Made by a program: the position numbers and the translations under genes. 64,000 bases of DNA. Source: Rhodococcus sp. B50 (GTDB taxonomy: Bacteria > Actinomycetota > Actinomycetes > Mycobacteriales > Mycobacteriaceae). Numbering within the stretch: position 1 is the stretch's first letter; every line of letters begins with the position of its first letter. Below are positions 8,056-17,725 of this stretch, in pieces. The stretch is taken from the NCBI RefSeq assembly GCF_013602415.1, contig NZ_WPAG02000002.1, positions 1,178,001 to 1,242,000 of the forward strand, in the 5' to 3' direction. The notes under the pieces were generated by a model. That model searched no databases. It worked only from the letters and a program-made list of their open reading frames with translations, and was not told the DNA's origin.

Positions 8056-9078
8056 GTGACGACCGCACGCGACGTGCGCGCGCCATCCGTTCCCCGTGTA
8101 GTCCCGACACCCGAGACGTCGCTTGGCGTTCCGACTGCTGTCCGCCGGCGCGAGTTTCACGGTGCCAGCCGCCAGGCTCGATTGCTGGCGCAATCGACGC
8201 GCATAGCGGTGCGGCCGCTGCTCGGTTTGTGGGGCCGTTCCACAGGGCTCCCCTGGCCGACGGGAATGCTGGACATTGCCGGAGGGCTGCTGCCGCCGAT
8301 CGACGGAACGGTGTCCGCCCCGGTCGAACTTCCGAATTGTGGCGGATCCTGGGTGGAAGGACCGCGTGCGGGTTTCGACCGGGTGATGCTCTACCTGCAC
8401 GGGGGAGGTTTCCTGTGCGGAGGGGTGCGCAGCCACCTGCGTCTCGTGTCGCGAATTTCCGACGCGGGACGAACGCCGGTGCTGATGGTCGACTACCGGA
8501 TGCTGCCGAAGCACTCGATCGATGACGCCGTCGACGACGGGGTGGATGCCTTCCGTTTCCTTCTTGCCGCGGGGTACCGGCCGGAGCAGATCGTCGTCGC
8601 CGGGGATTCGGCCGGCGCCTATCTCGCATTCATGGTCTCGCTGGCACTGCGCGACCTGAAATTGCCGATGCCCGGGGCCATCGTCGCGTTGTCCCCGCTC
8701 ACCGAGTTGGATCCCACGCGCAAGCTCGGTCACTCGAACGCGGCGCGGTGCGCACTGCTGCCCGGCAAGGCGCTCGAAGCGCTGGCGGCCCTGGCCGGTC
8801 TCGGGGACGAGCCGGATCGGGTCTGTCCCGCCGACGCCGATCTGTCGGGACTTCCGCCCACACTCGTCCAGGTGGGTTCGCACGAACTGTTCCTGGTGGA
8901 CGCGGAGTCGATGGCCGAGCGCCTCGCCGAGGCGGGCACCGCATGTGAGTTGCAGGTCTGGGACCGCCAGGTACACGTCTTCCCGATCGCAGCCGATCTG
9001 TTGCCCGAGGGAATCCGCGCGATCGGCGAGGTCGGACGATTCGTTCGGGCAGTCGTGCCGGGACGCCGGGCCGGATGA
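8056..9078 (+). CDS. Alpha/beta hydrolase, hormone-sensitive-lipase-type esterase
   Basis: This 340-residue serine esterase shows the family IV (HSL) signature HGGGF for the oxyanion hole, the nucleophile elbow GDSAG and the C-terminal triad region (ELFLVDAES with the Asp; QVHVFP with the His). The length fits the family. Translation starts at GTG 8056 after AAGGAG. No signal peptide is seen, so it is probably cytoplasmic or membrane-associated and acts on short-to-medium acyl esters. It converges on the next gene with only four bases between the stops. Confidence 0.87.
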   Translation: MTTARDVRAPSVPRVVPTPETSLGVPTAVRRREFHGASRQARLLAQSTRIAVRPLLGLWGRSTGLPWPTGMLDIAGGLLPPIDGTVSAPVELPNCGGSWVEGPRAGFDRVMLYLHGGGFLCGGVRSHLRLVSRISDAGRTPVLMVDYRMLPKHSIDDAVDDGVDAFRFLLAAGYRPEQIVVAGDSAGAYLAFMVSLALRDLKLPMPGAIVALSPLTELDPTRKLGHSNAARCALLPGKALEALAALAGLGDEPDRVCPADADLSGLPPTLVQVGSHELFLVDAESMAERLAEAGTACELQVWDRQVHVFPIAADLLPEGIRAIGEVGRFVRAVVPGRRAG

Positions 9079-9082
9079 CCCC

Positions 9083-10411
9083 TCAGCCGGGCGTCGAGGG
9101 CGTCTCGGGATCCGGAGCAAGCACGGTGGGTCCGAGCCAGTGACACAGAGCCAACGCATTCTCGAGATCGAGTCGATGTTCGCGCACGCTGTGACCGATC
9201 TGCTCTTCCGCCTTGCTGATCCGATAGGCGACCGAATTCCTGTGCAGGTGCAGCCGTTCGGCAGTCGCTACGAAACTTCCTCCACTGGATAGGAATTCGC
9301 GGAGGGTGTGACGTAACTGCGCGGCGGCAGGATCATCCGCAGCGAGTCGGCCGAGCACATCGCCCACCCAGGCACGCGCCCAGTCGAGGTTCGTGCACAT
9401 CAGCGCCACCGCCCCGACCTCGTCGATCGAGACGAGCCGCGGTCCCGGCAACTCGGACGTCAGAGCCACCTCCCGTGCCTGAGCCGCCTGCCGGTGGGTG
9501 CGGACGAAACCGTCGATGCCCTCGTGAGGTGCGCCGAGCGCGACACCGACGGGTCGCTGCCATGCCGTAACCATCTCGGACAATCCGCTTGCGTCGACGT
9601 GGTCGACCACGCCGAGCGGTATCCAGGCCCAGGCCGTGTACTCGTCGGACTGCTCGAACAGCGCTCGACCACCGACTCCGAGATGCTCGGTGAGCACCGT
9701 CACCGCCTGCTCGAGCCCGTTCCATTCGGTCCCGGACCGGCCACCGCCGGCCACCTGGATGTCGTCGGTCCAGACGATCACGCCGAGATGGTGCTGACCG
9801 AGCCGATATCCGAGGGTGCGCTCGGCGTCTCCCACCTCGATGGGACGTCCGGCCAGAATGTCCTGGATCCGGGCGGTTCGGGAGGCATTGCGGTTGAGCA
9901 ACCAGGTGTCGCGCTCCGACTCGTACACCCCCAACAGCGTCTGGGACACCCCATCGATCCCGGCCGAGAGCCTCATGAGGATCTCCACCCCCGCCTGCGT
10001 CACCGCTCCGGCATCCTCGCTGAGTCCCGCCAGCGCCTCGAGACACCACCGCATGATGCTGTCCTGCGCGAGCCGGTTGCTCCGATCCACCACCGAGATC
10101 GGGAAGCCTTGCCGGGCGAGCATCCGGACCAGCGCATACGATGCTGCCGGTATCTCGATCTCGTCGCGGTCGTTTCTGAGGAACCGGGTTATGGCGTCGA
10201 CACCGTCCTCGGCGGCCTGTTCCAGTGCGCGACGAGTCGGGCGGTCCTGGGACATCGCGTCGATCTCCGAGGAGATCCGCTCGAACATGTACCGCGTGAT
10301 CTCCGAGCGGCGCGTGATCGACAGATCGGCCACCGCGTCGATCAGTGCACGCGTGTCCGGCGCCGGATCGCCCACCGCGCGGGCGCCCTGTCCGATCTCG
10401 TGAGCATTCAT
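9083..10411 (-). CDS. PucR/CdaR-type transcriptional regulator
   Basis: This 442-residue regulator has an N-terminal sensory part (RsbRD-like helical region, about residues 20-150), a middle CdaR GGDEF-like region (about 150-300) and a C-terminal PucR helix-turn-helix (FVATAERLHLHRNSVAYRISKAEEQIG, near residue 400). Such proteins usually activate adjacent catabolic genes. The start at ATG 10411 was preferred to an upstream in-frame ATG at 10486 because it aligns with the conserved region and has a GGAACGGA element before it. It is divergent from the Wadjet operon, which it could influence, though the esterase is the likelier functional partner. Confidence 0.83.
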   Translation of the reverse strand: MNAHEIGQGARAVGDPAPDTRALIDAVADLSITRRSEITRYMFERISSEIDAMSQDRPTRRALEQAAEDGVDAITRFLRNDRDEIEIPAASYALVRMLARQGFPISVVDRSNRLAQDSIMRWCLEALAGLSEDAGAVTQAGVEILMRLSAGIDGVSQTLLGVYESERDTWLLNRNASRTARIQDILAGRPIEVGDAERTLGYRLGQHHLGVIVWTDDIQVAGGGRSGTEWNGLEQAVTVLTEHLGVGGRALFEQSDEYTAWAWIPLGVVDHVDASGLSEMVTAWQRPVGVALGAPHEGIDGFVRTHRQAAQAREVALTSELPGPRLVSIDEVGAVALMCTNLDWARAWVGDVLGRLAADDPAAAQLRHTLREFLSSGGSFVATAERLHLHRNSVAYRISKAEEQIGHSVREHRLDLENALALCHWLGPTVLAPDPETPSTPG

Positions 10412-10580
10412 CGTTTCCGTTCCCGGAGCGTGCCGCGTCCGTCGAGGTGCGCTGCCTCGACGGTAACGGCTCGATGCGGGCGGCAACCGCGGATCGGCGG
10501 CGTTGATCCGGACACGATCGTGCCGACACTCACCCCGGGTATTGTCCGAACCCGTCGGCTCCGCCGCCTAACCTGTCACG

Positions 10581-12104
10581 GTGAGTGAATCAGGCCGAGC
10601 GCGGCTCGCCGCGATCGAGGACGCGTTGCTGCGGGACGACCGCCTGCGGTTGTTCTCGTTCGCCACGGCCGAGAAAAGGGTGCACTACCTGTGGGTTCTG
10701 CGCGCATTCGATCACGCGCGCGGCAACTATTCGGTGCTGCTGCACGCCGGGGACGTCGAGAACGTCCTGACCCGGCTACCCGGGGCGACCGGCGACGACG
10801 TCCCCGATTCCTCCGAGATCCCGGCGTTGCTCGAGCAGTTGCACGCGTGGGGCGTACTCGAACGCAGCTACGACGGCACCCGCGCTGCGACGCTCGCCGA
10901 ATACCGCAACCGGCACTACGTCTACCAGTTCGGGCAGGCCGGTTACCGGGTCTTCCGCGCCGTCGAGGACGTACTGTCGTCCCGCGGTGAGGATGTGTCG
11001 CTGTCGCGCCTCGCGCTTCCCGATCTGCTCGCCGACCTGAACGATCTCGCCGACGCGAACGCGGCCGGCGACGGCGAACTGGTCTACCGGAAGTTGAGCC
11101 GGCTCGATGCGACCCTGTCGGACATGGCCGAGCGGGCCGCACGCTTCTACCTCGTCCTCGGCGACCTCGTGCGCACCACCGAGGTCACCCCGGAGACCTT
11201 CCTCGTGCACAAGGACGCGCTGCTCACGCATATGCGCGAGTTCAGCACCGACCTCGCCCGCTACGCCCCGAAGCTCTCCGCGGCCCTGGACCGGGTGCAG
11301 GCCACCGGCGTGCAGAAGCTCACCGCGGAGGCGGCCCGGCACGACGAGCGGGTGTTGCTGTCGTTCGACGAACGCGAAGCGGACTGGGCGCAGCGCTGGT
11401 GGGGCATCGAACACTGGTTCGTCGGTGTGGGTGCCGAACCGAGCGAATCCGAACGCCTGCGGGGCGCGACGATCAACGCGATCGCGGCGGTGCTGGGACT
11501 GCTGCGCCGGCTCACCGAGCAGCGGCGCGGAGGTGTCAGCCGCGAGTCGCAACTGCGGCATCTCGCCGGCTGGTTCGCCGCGACACCGTCCGAGGACGCC
11601 GCGCATGCGCTGTTCGATGTGGTGTTCGACCTGGGCCGGCCCCGGCACTTCTCCGTCGCCCATCCCGATGCCGACGTCATCCCGGTCACCCGGTCGTGGT
11701 GGGAGGCGCCGCCGGTGGAAATCTCTCGCACCCTGGCCGAGACCGGTCGCCGGCCCGCGGCAGGGGCGCCGGGGCGGATCCAACGCAACGATGCCGGGGT
11801 GCGGCGGTTGCGTGAGGCCCAGCTCGACAAGCAGCGTCGCCGGGCCGAGGCGGCTCGCTCGCTCGCCGCCGGTGGTGTGCGCGAACGGAAGCTGAGCGAA
11901 CCGGAAGCAGAGGTGCTGTTGAGCCTGCTCGACGCGGCGTTGTCGGCGCGAGTCCCCGTGAGCGGCCGGGTTCGCAGCGACGATGCCGCTTCCGGCACCC
12001 AGGACGGGGTCGAGCTCACACTCCGCCCGAGCGGCGAGTCCACGGTGGTGCACACCGCGCGAGGCCGCCTGTATCTGGACGGTCTGTCGGTGGAGGTGCG
12101 ATGA
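10581..12104 (+). CDS. jetA: Wadjet type II subunit JetA (DUF2397/TIGR02677)
   Basis: This 507-residue protein matches the TIGR02677/DUF2397 family by its opening (LRLFSFATAEKRVHYLWVLRAFDHARGNYSVLLHAGDVE), the winged-helix-like region with LLEQLHAWGVLERSYDGTRAATLAEYRNRHYVYQFG, and the C-terminal SRTLAETGRRPAAGAPGRI block. In Wadjet it is the kleisin-like subunit bridging the SMC-type motor. Wadjet recognises and cleaves closed circular plasmid DNA by loop extrusion. The start is GTG 10581. Its stop overlaps the jetB ATG (ATGA), so the operon is tightly coupled. Confidence 0.88.
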   Translation: MSESGRARLAAIEDALLRDDRLRLFSFATAEKRVHYLWVLRAFDHARGNYSVLLHAGDVENVLTRLPGATGDDVPDSSEIPALLEQLHAWGVLERSYDGTRAATLAEYRNRHYVYQFGQAGYRVFRAVEDVLSSRGEDVSLSRLALPDLLADLNDLADANAAGDGELVYRKLSRLDATLSDMAERAARFYLVLGDLVRTTEVTPETFLVHKDALLTHMREFSTDLARYAPKLSAALDRVQATGVQKLTAEAARHDERVLLSFDEREADWAQRWWGIEHWFVGVGAEPSESERLRGATINAIAAVLGLLRRLTEQRRGGVSRESQLRHLAGWFAATPSEDAAHALFDVVFDLGRPRHFSVAHPDADVIPVTRSWWEAPPVEISRTLAETGRRPAAGAPGRIQRNDAGVRRLREAQLDKQRRRAEAARSLAAGGVRERKLSEPEAEVLLSLLDAALSARVPVSGRVRSDDAASGTQDGVELTLRPSGESTVVHTARGRLYLDGLSVEVR

Positions 12105-13492
12105 GAGCGCGTTCGATCCCGTCGGTCGAGTTGGATTCGTATCAACGTGCGGCCCGACTGGTGCTCACCCACCATCTCGTCACCGCGACTTTCCCCGACC
12201 GGACGGCGCTGGCGACGGTGCGCCGCTGGGCCACCGAGTTGCGGGACGACCTGCTGGCCACCTTCGGATACCGGCTCGAGGTCACCGAGACCACCGCGCG
12301 GCTGTTCACCGTCGCCGATCGCCTCGACGCGGGTGCAGGCACGTCGACGCACACGGGTCGGCCGTTCGACCGTCGCCGGTACGCCTATCTGGCATTGGCG
12401 ATCGCGGCGCTCGGTCGTGGTGCCGGGCAGATCACTCTGTCCGAACTCGCCGAGCACGTCGCCTCCGAGGCGAGCCGGGTGGACGGTGTCGAGCTCGACA
12501 CCGAACGTGCCGCCGATCGCGATGCCTTCGTCGATGCCGTGACCTGGCTCGGTGTGCGCGGCGCGATCACCCTCGCCGACGGGGATGCCGGTGGATGGGC
12601 GAACGATCCCGAGCGCGGCGAAGCGCTCTACGATGTCGATCGTGCGGTCGTGCACGCCGTGTTCCGGCCGCCGCGGGCGTTGCAGCATCTCGAATCGGTA
12701 CGCGGTCTGCTCGGCAATGCCGGTGCCCCGCAATCGGATACGTCGGAGGTTCGGCGGCGGGTGAGACGCGCATTGGTGCAGCGTCCCGTGGTCTACGCCG
12801 ATGATCTCGACGAGGACGAGGCGCTGCAGTTGGCGTTGCGCCGCACCACCGACGAGGTGGAGCTGCTGACCGGCTCGGTTTGTGAGCGTCGCGCCGAAGG
12901 CGTTGCGCTGGTGGACACTTCGGGACGGTTGTCGGACGTCCGGTTCCCGAACACCGGGACGGTCGCGCAGGTCGCCCTGCTGCTGGCCGGGGAGATGTGC
13001 GACCGCATCCTCGATCCCGACGCCCCGGCCCCACCCCGATTGCCCGTCCCCGCGGAGGCGCACGACGCCCTCGTCGCGGCGGTCGATACCGCGATCCCGA
13101 CGTCGACGGTGTTCACCCCGCTCGCGGTGTCCGACACTCCGATCCCGCACGAGCAGGCCGAGAACGACATCCGCGCACCGCTCGAACACCCTTTGCTCGA
13201 GGATTCGTGGTTGGCAGGCACCGTCGGGCATCTCGTCGACATCTACGGCCGGACCTTCGCCGCGCAGTGGCAGGCCGACCCCGCCGGACTGACCGAGGCC
13301 GCGGTGGACATGCTCGACAGGCTGCGCCTGGTGGCCCGGGTACCCGGCGGCGTGCTCGCCCTGCCGGCGCTGGCCCGATTCCGCGGCGTGACGGTCAGTG
13401 TGCGCGAACGAGATCCGGAAATCGACCTCTTCCCCGAGACCACACCGGAAACAGTCCCCGACCCCGACACGACCCCGACGGAGATCTCATGA
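12101..13492 (+). CDS. jetB: Wadjet type II subunit JetB (DUF2398/TIGR02678)
   Basis: This 463-residue protein fits TIGR02678/DUF2398: an N-terminal helical block (YQRAARLVLTHHLVTATFPDRTALATVRRWATELRDDL), FDRRRYAYLALAIAALGRGAGQITLSELAEHV, and a C-terminal region ending in an acidic Pro/Thr tail (ETTPETVPDPDTTPTEIS). In the complex it acts as the KITE-type partner of JetA and JetC. Both ends overlap neighbours by ATGA junctions, so the three subunits are made from one message. Confidence 0.88.
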   Translation: MRARSIPSVELDSYQRAARLVLTHHLVTATFPDRTALATVRRWATELRDDLLATFGYRLEVTETTARLFTVADRLDAGAGTSTHTGRPFDRRRYAYLALAIAALGRGAGQITLSELAEHVASEASRVDGVELDTERAADRDAFVDAVTWLGVRGAITLADGDAGGWANDPERGEALYDVDRAVVHAVFRPPRALQHLESVRGLLGNAGAPQSDTSEVRRRVRRALVQRPVVYADDLDEDEALQLALRRTTDEVELLTGSVCERRAEGVALVDTSGRLSDVRFPNTGTVAQVALLLAGEMCDRILDPDAPAPPRLPVPAEAHDALVAAVDTAIPTSTVFTPLAVSDTPIPHEQAENDIRAPLEHPLLEDSWLAGTVGHLVDIYGRTFAAQWQADPAGLTEAAVDMLDRLRLVARVPGGVLALPALARFRGVTVSVRERDPEIDLFPETTPETVPDPDTTPTEIS

Positions 13493-16400
13493 GCAGCGCC
13501 CGATTCCGCCCCACGCGTGCCGGGATCATCAACCTGTGGGACTACCGCGACCAGGAGTTCTCGTTCGCCGACGGACGGCTGGTGCTGCGCGGACCGAACG
13601 GGTCGGGCAAGACCAAGGCCCTCGAGGTGCTGTTCCCGTTCGTCCTCGACGGCCGCATCGAACCACGACGCCTGAACCCGTTCGCCGGCGAGGAACGCAC
13701 CATGCGCTCGAACCTGCTGTACCGGGGGCAGGACAGCGCCCACTCCTATGTGTGGATGGAGTTCTGCCGTGGCCGCGCCGACGACCCCGAGGCCGTCACC
13801 GTCGGCATCGGTATGCGCGCCACCCGTGGCAACGACAAGGTCACACGCTGGCATTTCGTCGTCGATGGCCGTGTGGGTGTGGACTTCTCGCTGCTCGACG
13901 ACGAGGACCGCCCACTGACCCGCAAGCAACTCGTCGATCGGATCGGGGCCGACGCGATCACCGATCGTCCCGTCGATTACCGGGCCGCGATCGACGCGCG
14001 CATGTTCGGACTGGGCGCGCAACGCTACGACCAGCTGATCAATCTGATCCTGACCCTGCGTCGCCCGCAGCTCGCCAAGAACCTCGACCCGAAGGGCTTG
14101 TCTCAGGCCCTGACCGACGGACTCCGTCCTCTCGACGACGATCTCATCGTCGAGGCCGCCCGCTCGTTCTCCGCGATCGAGGAAGTCGAGCGCACACTCG
14201 AATCCCTCGCGGCCGCCGACGATGCGGCGCAACAGTTCGTCAAGGTGTACTCGAAGTACATCCGTCAGCACGCCCGCACCGCCGTGGACAAGGTCGCCAC
14301 CCGTCTCGGGGTGGTCGACACCGCGGTGCGGTCGCTGCGTGAGGCGGCCGAGACCCGCACCGAGGCCGCCGCCGCACGAGCCGCCTCGGAGGAGCAGCTC
14401 CTGGTGGCCGAACGCGACCACGAACAGGCACGCACCACCCTCGAGGCACTGCACCGCTCCAGCGCCTACGAGGGTAAACAGCAGCTCGACGACCTCGCGT
14501 CGGCGGTGAAGAACCTGGAGCGGACCACCGCCGCGCAGGCCGAGCAAGCCAGCCGCGCCCAGGCGGTCGTGGCGGACCGGCTCCGCGACCACGACAGTGC
14601 CCGCGACGCGCTCGAGACCGCGACGGCCGCGCGCCGCCGCGGCGAGGACGGGCTGCGTGCGGCCGCCGAGGACGCCGACATCACATGGACCGGCCTCGAC
14701 GGCATGGAGCGGACCGAACAGCTGGTCGCCGCGATCGACGCGCTCGCCGAGGAACGCGACGCCGACGTACGCGCCGTGCGCAGCGCACTGTCGCAGCTCG
14801 ACGGTGCCGCCGCCGCGCGGGCACGCGCCGAGGCAGCCGCGGTGCGCAGCCGCGCGCAACGCGACACCGCGCTGGCCGCGGTGGAGGCTGCCGAGACCAC
14901 GGTCGAGCTGTCCCGCAGTGAGGTCGCCGCCGAGCTGGGCCGCTGGTGGTCCGATCGTGCCGAGATATTCGCGGCCGTAGGCCTGTCCACCCCGGTCTTC
15001 GAGGTGCTCGACGCCGCATTCGGCACGGTCGGGCAGGACGACGCGCCGTCCCCGTCGGCGGTGTTCGCCGAGCACACCGCGCCCGTGCTCGACGACCTGC
15101 GGTTCCGACGTCGCGTGTGCGCATCGGAGATCGAGTCGCTCGGCACCCGAATCACCGAACTCGAGGCCGAACGCACCGCCGTCGCGGCCGAACGCGACGA
15201 TGCTCCCCCGCTCTTCCCCGCCCGCAACGGCAACCGCGACGAGCTGGCCGGGGCGCCGTTGTGGCAGCTCGTCCGGTTCCGCGACGATATCTCGACGCGG
15301 GACGCCGCCGGTATCGAAGCAGCATTGCAGGGCGCGAACCTGCTCGACGGGTGGATCACCGACGGCACCGGCGACCTGCCGAACATCGAGTCGGAGCAAC
15401 TGCTGGTGCCGCTGGCGCCCGAGCACCGGCCGAACGGTCCCACACTGGCGGACGTGCTCGTGCCCGAAGTCGATACGGCGGTCCCCGAGGAACGCGTAGC
15501 TGCGGTGCTGTCGTCGATCGCGTGGACCACCGAGCCGGGTCCGGACACGAGGGTGTCGGTCGATGCCCACGGCGGGTTCCGGCAAGGAGTGCAACTCGGC
15601 CGCCATGTCAAGGAGCAGGCCGAGTTCATCGGGGCCACCGCCCGCGCCCGCCGTCGGCGGCGTCGCATCGTCGAACTCGAGACCACCATCTCCGAATGCC
15701 GCGCCGACGTGGAGTCGCTGCGGGATCAGGATCGCGAGATCGGGCACCGACTGACCGCTCTCGACGAGGCCGTGAAGTCGTTGCCGCGCACGGGATCCGT
15801 ACTCGCGGCACTGCGGAAGGTCACCGAATGCGCTGGGGCGCTGCGGACCGCCTCCGAATCCGCGGCCGCAGCCGACCGAGACCTGGATCAGGCGATCGCC
15901 GCGGTCGCCACCAAGGAACAACACCTGAGGTCGGCTGCCGGCCGGCACCGGGCGCCGCTCACCGCGACGGAACTCGACAGTCTCGACGCGGCCGTGCGGC
16001 ACTTCCGTTCCCAGGGGCAGGCCCTGCAGCGCGTTCTGCGCGAGCAGGTCGCCTGTGGTGATCGACTCCGCGACACCGATGTTCGGCTCGACGAAGCACG
16101 GACCTCGGCCGAGAGCGCGGCCGAACTCGCCGCGGAGAACGCCGAGACATTGGCCAACGAGCACCAGAAACTCGCGACGCTGCGCGAATCCATCGGAGCG
16201 AGCGCCGACCGCATCGACGCCCAGCTCGACGAAGCCCGGCGCCGGATCGAGACGGCGAAGGCCGCCGAGCGGACCGCGCGCAAGGCCCACGAAGCGGCGC
16301 TCGAGCGGACCGGCAAAGCCGACGCCGCGCACACGGGCGCGGAGAACGCGTTGCGGTCGGCGCTCATCGAGGCCCGGGCCGACGCCGAAGCTCTCGCGCC

Positions 16401-17649
16401 CTTCGCCCGCCGCGACCTGCTGACCCTACTGGGGGTGGAAAGCGAGCACGTGTGGCCGTCCAGCGCGGCCGCGTGGCTCGACGCCGATCAACTGGCCTAC
16501 CGGATCCGGCAGTCCCCCGACGATCCGATCGAGGTACTGCCCGCCGAGGTCCTCGCGTTGTTCCGGGCACTCGATGCCGCGACCGAGTCGGTCACGACCT
16601 CCGAGTCGACCCGCAAGTCCACCGCCTCGGCGCTGACCTCCGCGCTGCAGGAGTTCGACGCCGAACTCGCCCGCGGCCGCGACTACCGGCTGCACTGGGA
16701 CGCCGCCGACGGCATCACCGTCGTGCAGGTGCAGGACGAACAGGGCTACACGTCCGTCGCGGCGTTCGCACAACGCATCGCCCGGGCGCGGCAGGAACAG
16801 GAGACTCTGCTCACCGACTCCGAACGGCGCATCCTCGAGGACGCCCTGCTCACGGGGCTGGCGCAACAGATCCACGAGCGCACCGTCGACGCCCGCGACC
16901 TCATCGCCCGGATGGGCACCGAGATGCGGCAACGGCACATGTCCTCGGGCAACACCATCGGGGTGCACTGGGTGCTCGCCGACCATCTCGACGAGCCGGC
17001 CCGCGCGGTGTGCAAGCTCCTCGACCGGGACGCGTCGATGCTCGCGCCGGAGGACCTTGCGGGGATCCGCGCGCATTTCGCGTCGCGTATCCGTGCGGAA
17101 AGGGCCGCGCATCCGGAACGGTCGTATCCGGAGATCCTCGCCGCGACGCTGGATTACCGCCGGTGGCGGGTGTTCTCGTTCAGTCTCGTCGGTGCGGACG
17201 GCAGCGAGGACCGGCTCACCCCGGCCCGGCACTCGGCGCTGTCCGGTGGCGAGCAGTCCGTCTCGTTGCACCTGCCGTTGTTCGCGGCGGCGCACGTCAT
17301 GCTCGATTCGGCCGACCCGCACGCACCGCGTCTGCTCGCCCTGGACGAGGCCTTTGCCGGTGTCGACGACACCGGACGCAGCGAATTGCTCGGCTTGTCC
17401 GTGCAGTTCGACCTCGATCTGTTCATGACCGGTTTCGACCTGTGGATCACCTATGCCGGCGTGCCGGGTTGTGCGCACTACGACCTGTCGCATTCGGTGG
17501 CCGAGCACACCGTCGCCACCACGCTGCTGGTGTGGTCGGGTGGCGAATTGCTCGCCGAGCACGACGGGTCGGATCTGGAGAGCGCGTTGGGATCCCCGCG
17601 GACCCGGCGGGTCACACGACCTGTGGAGGGGGCCCTCGAGTTCGCCTGA
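13489..17649 (+). CDS. jetC: Wadjet type II SMC-like ATPase JetC (TIGR02680)
   Basis: This 1386-residue SMC/Rad50-like ATPase has Walker A GPNGSGKTK at residues 35-43, a long central region rich in Ala, Glu and Arg that is largely coiled coil (about 270-1180, with a hinge-like middle near 540-680), the ABC signature ALSGGEQSVSLHLP near residue 1250 and Walker B RLLALDEAFAGVDD near 1282. It would extrude DNA loops as the motor of the plasmid-defence complex. The start is ATG 13489, overlapping the jetB stop; a longer upstream frame lies inside jetB. The ATPase motifs look intact, so there is no sign of decay. The usual fourth gene, jetD, does not follow. Confidence 0.9.
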   Translation: MSSARFRPTRAGIINLWDYRDQEFSFADGRLVLRGPNGSGKTKALEVLFPFVLDGRIEPRRLNPFAGEERTMRSNLLYRGQDSAHSYVWMEFCRGRADDPEAVTVGIGMRATRGNDKVTRWHFVVDGRVGVDFSLLDDEDRPLTRKQLVDRIGADAITDRPVDYRAAIDARMFGLGAQRYDQLINLILTLRRPQLAKNLDPKGLSQALTDGLRPLDDDLIVEAARSFSAIEEVERTLESLAAADDAAQQFVKVYSKYIRQHARTAVDKVATRLGVVDTAVRSLREAAETRTEAAAARAASEEQLLVAERDHEQARTTLEALHRSSAYEGKQQLDDLASAVKNLERTTAAQAEQASRAQAVVADRLRDHDSARDALETATAARRRGEDGLRAAAEDADITWTGLDGMERTEQLVAAIDALAEERDADVRAVRSALSQLDGAAAARARAEAAAVRSRAQRDTALAAVEAAETTVELSRSEVAAELGRWWSDRAEIFAAVGLSTPVFEVLDAAFGTVGQDDAPSPSAVFAEHTAPVLDDLRFRRRVCASEIESLGTRITELEAERTAVAAERDDAPPLFPARNGNRDELAGAPLWQLVRFRDDISTRDAAGIEAALQGANLLDGWITDGTGDLPNIESEQLLVPLAPEHRPNGPTLADVLVPEVDTAVPEERVAAVLSSIAWTTEPGPDTRVSVDAHGGFRQGVQLGRHVKEQAEFIGATARARRRRRRIVELETTISECRADVESLRDQDREIGHRLTALDEAVKSLPRTGSVLAALRKVTECAGALRTASESAAAADRDLDQAIAAVATKEQHLRSAAGRHRAPLTATELDSLDAAVRHFRSQGQALQRVLREQVACGDRLRDTDVRLDEARTSAESAAELAAENAETLANEHQKLATLRESIGASADRIDAQLDEARRRIETAKAAERTARKAHEAALERTGKADAAHTGAENALRSALIEARADAEALAPFARRDLLTLLGVESEHVWPSSAAAWLDADQLAYRIRQSPDDPIEVLPAEVLALFRALDAATESVTTSESTRKSTASALTSALQEFDAELARGRDYRLHWDAADGITVVQVQDEQGYTSVAAFAQRIARARQEQETLLTDSERRILEDALLTGLAQQIHERTVDARDLIARMGTEMRQRHMSSGNTIGVHWVLADHLDEPARAVCKLLDRDASMLAPEDLAGIRAHFASRIRAERAAHPERSYPEILAATLDYRRWRVFSFSLVGADGSEDRLTPARHSALSGGEQSVSLHLPLFAAAHVMLDSADPHAPRLLALDEAFAGVDDTGRSELLGLSVQFDLDLFMTGFDLWITYAGVPGCAHYDLSHSVAEHTVATTLLVWSGGELLAEHDGSDLESALGSPRTRRVTRPVEGALEFA

Positions 17650-17725
17650 TTGTGACAACCGTCACTGCGGCGTGTTCCGCCTCGATCGAGACTCCGACTT
17701 GTGCCGCGGCCCTACTATCCGGAAG

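Noticed and set aside
13243..16332. Leftward 1029-codon frame opposite jetC
   Set aside because: It is an antisense shadow of the JetC coding strand. Its translation is low-complexity and lacks any family motif, while JetC has complete ATPase motifs.
17650..17725. A hidden jetD or JetC-JetD fusion after jetC
   Set aside because: JetC ends with a normal stop at 17649 and the next reading frame with a start is a signal-peptide glycosidase. No TOPRIM-like or DUF2399-like sequence was seen in any frame there.
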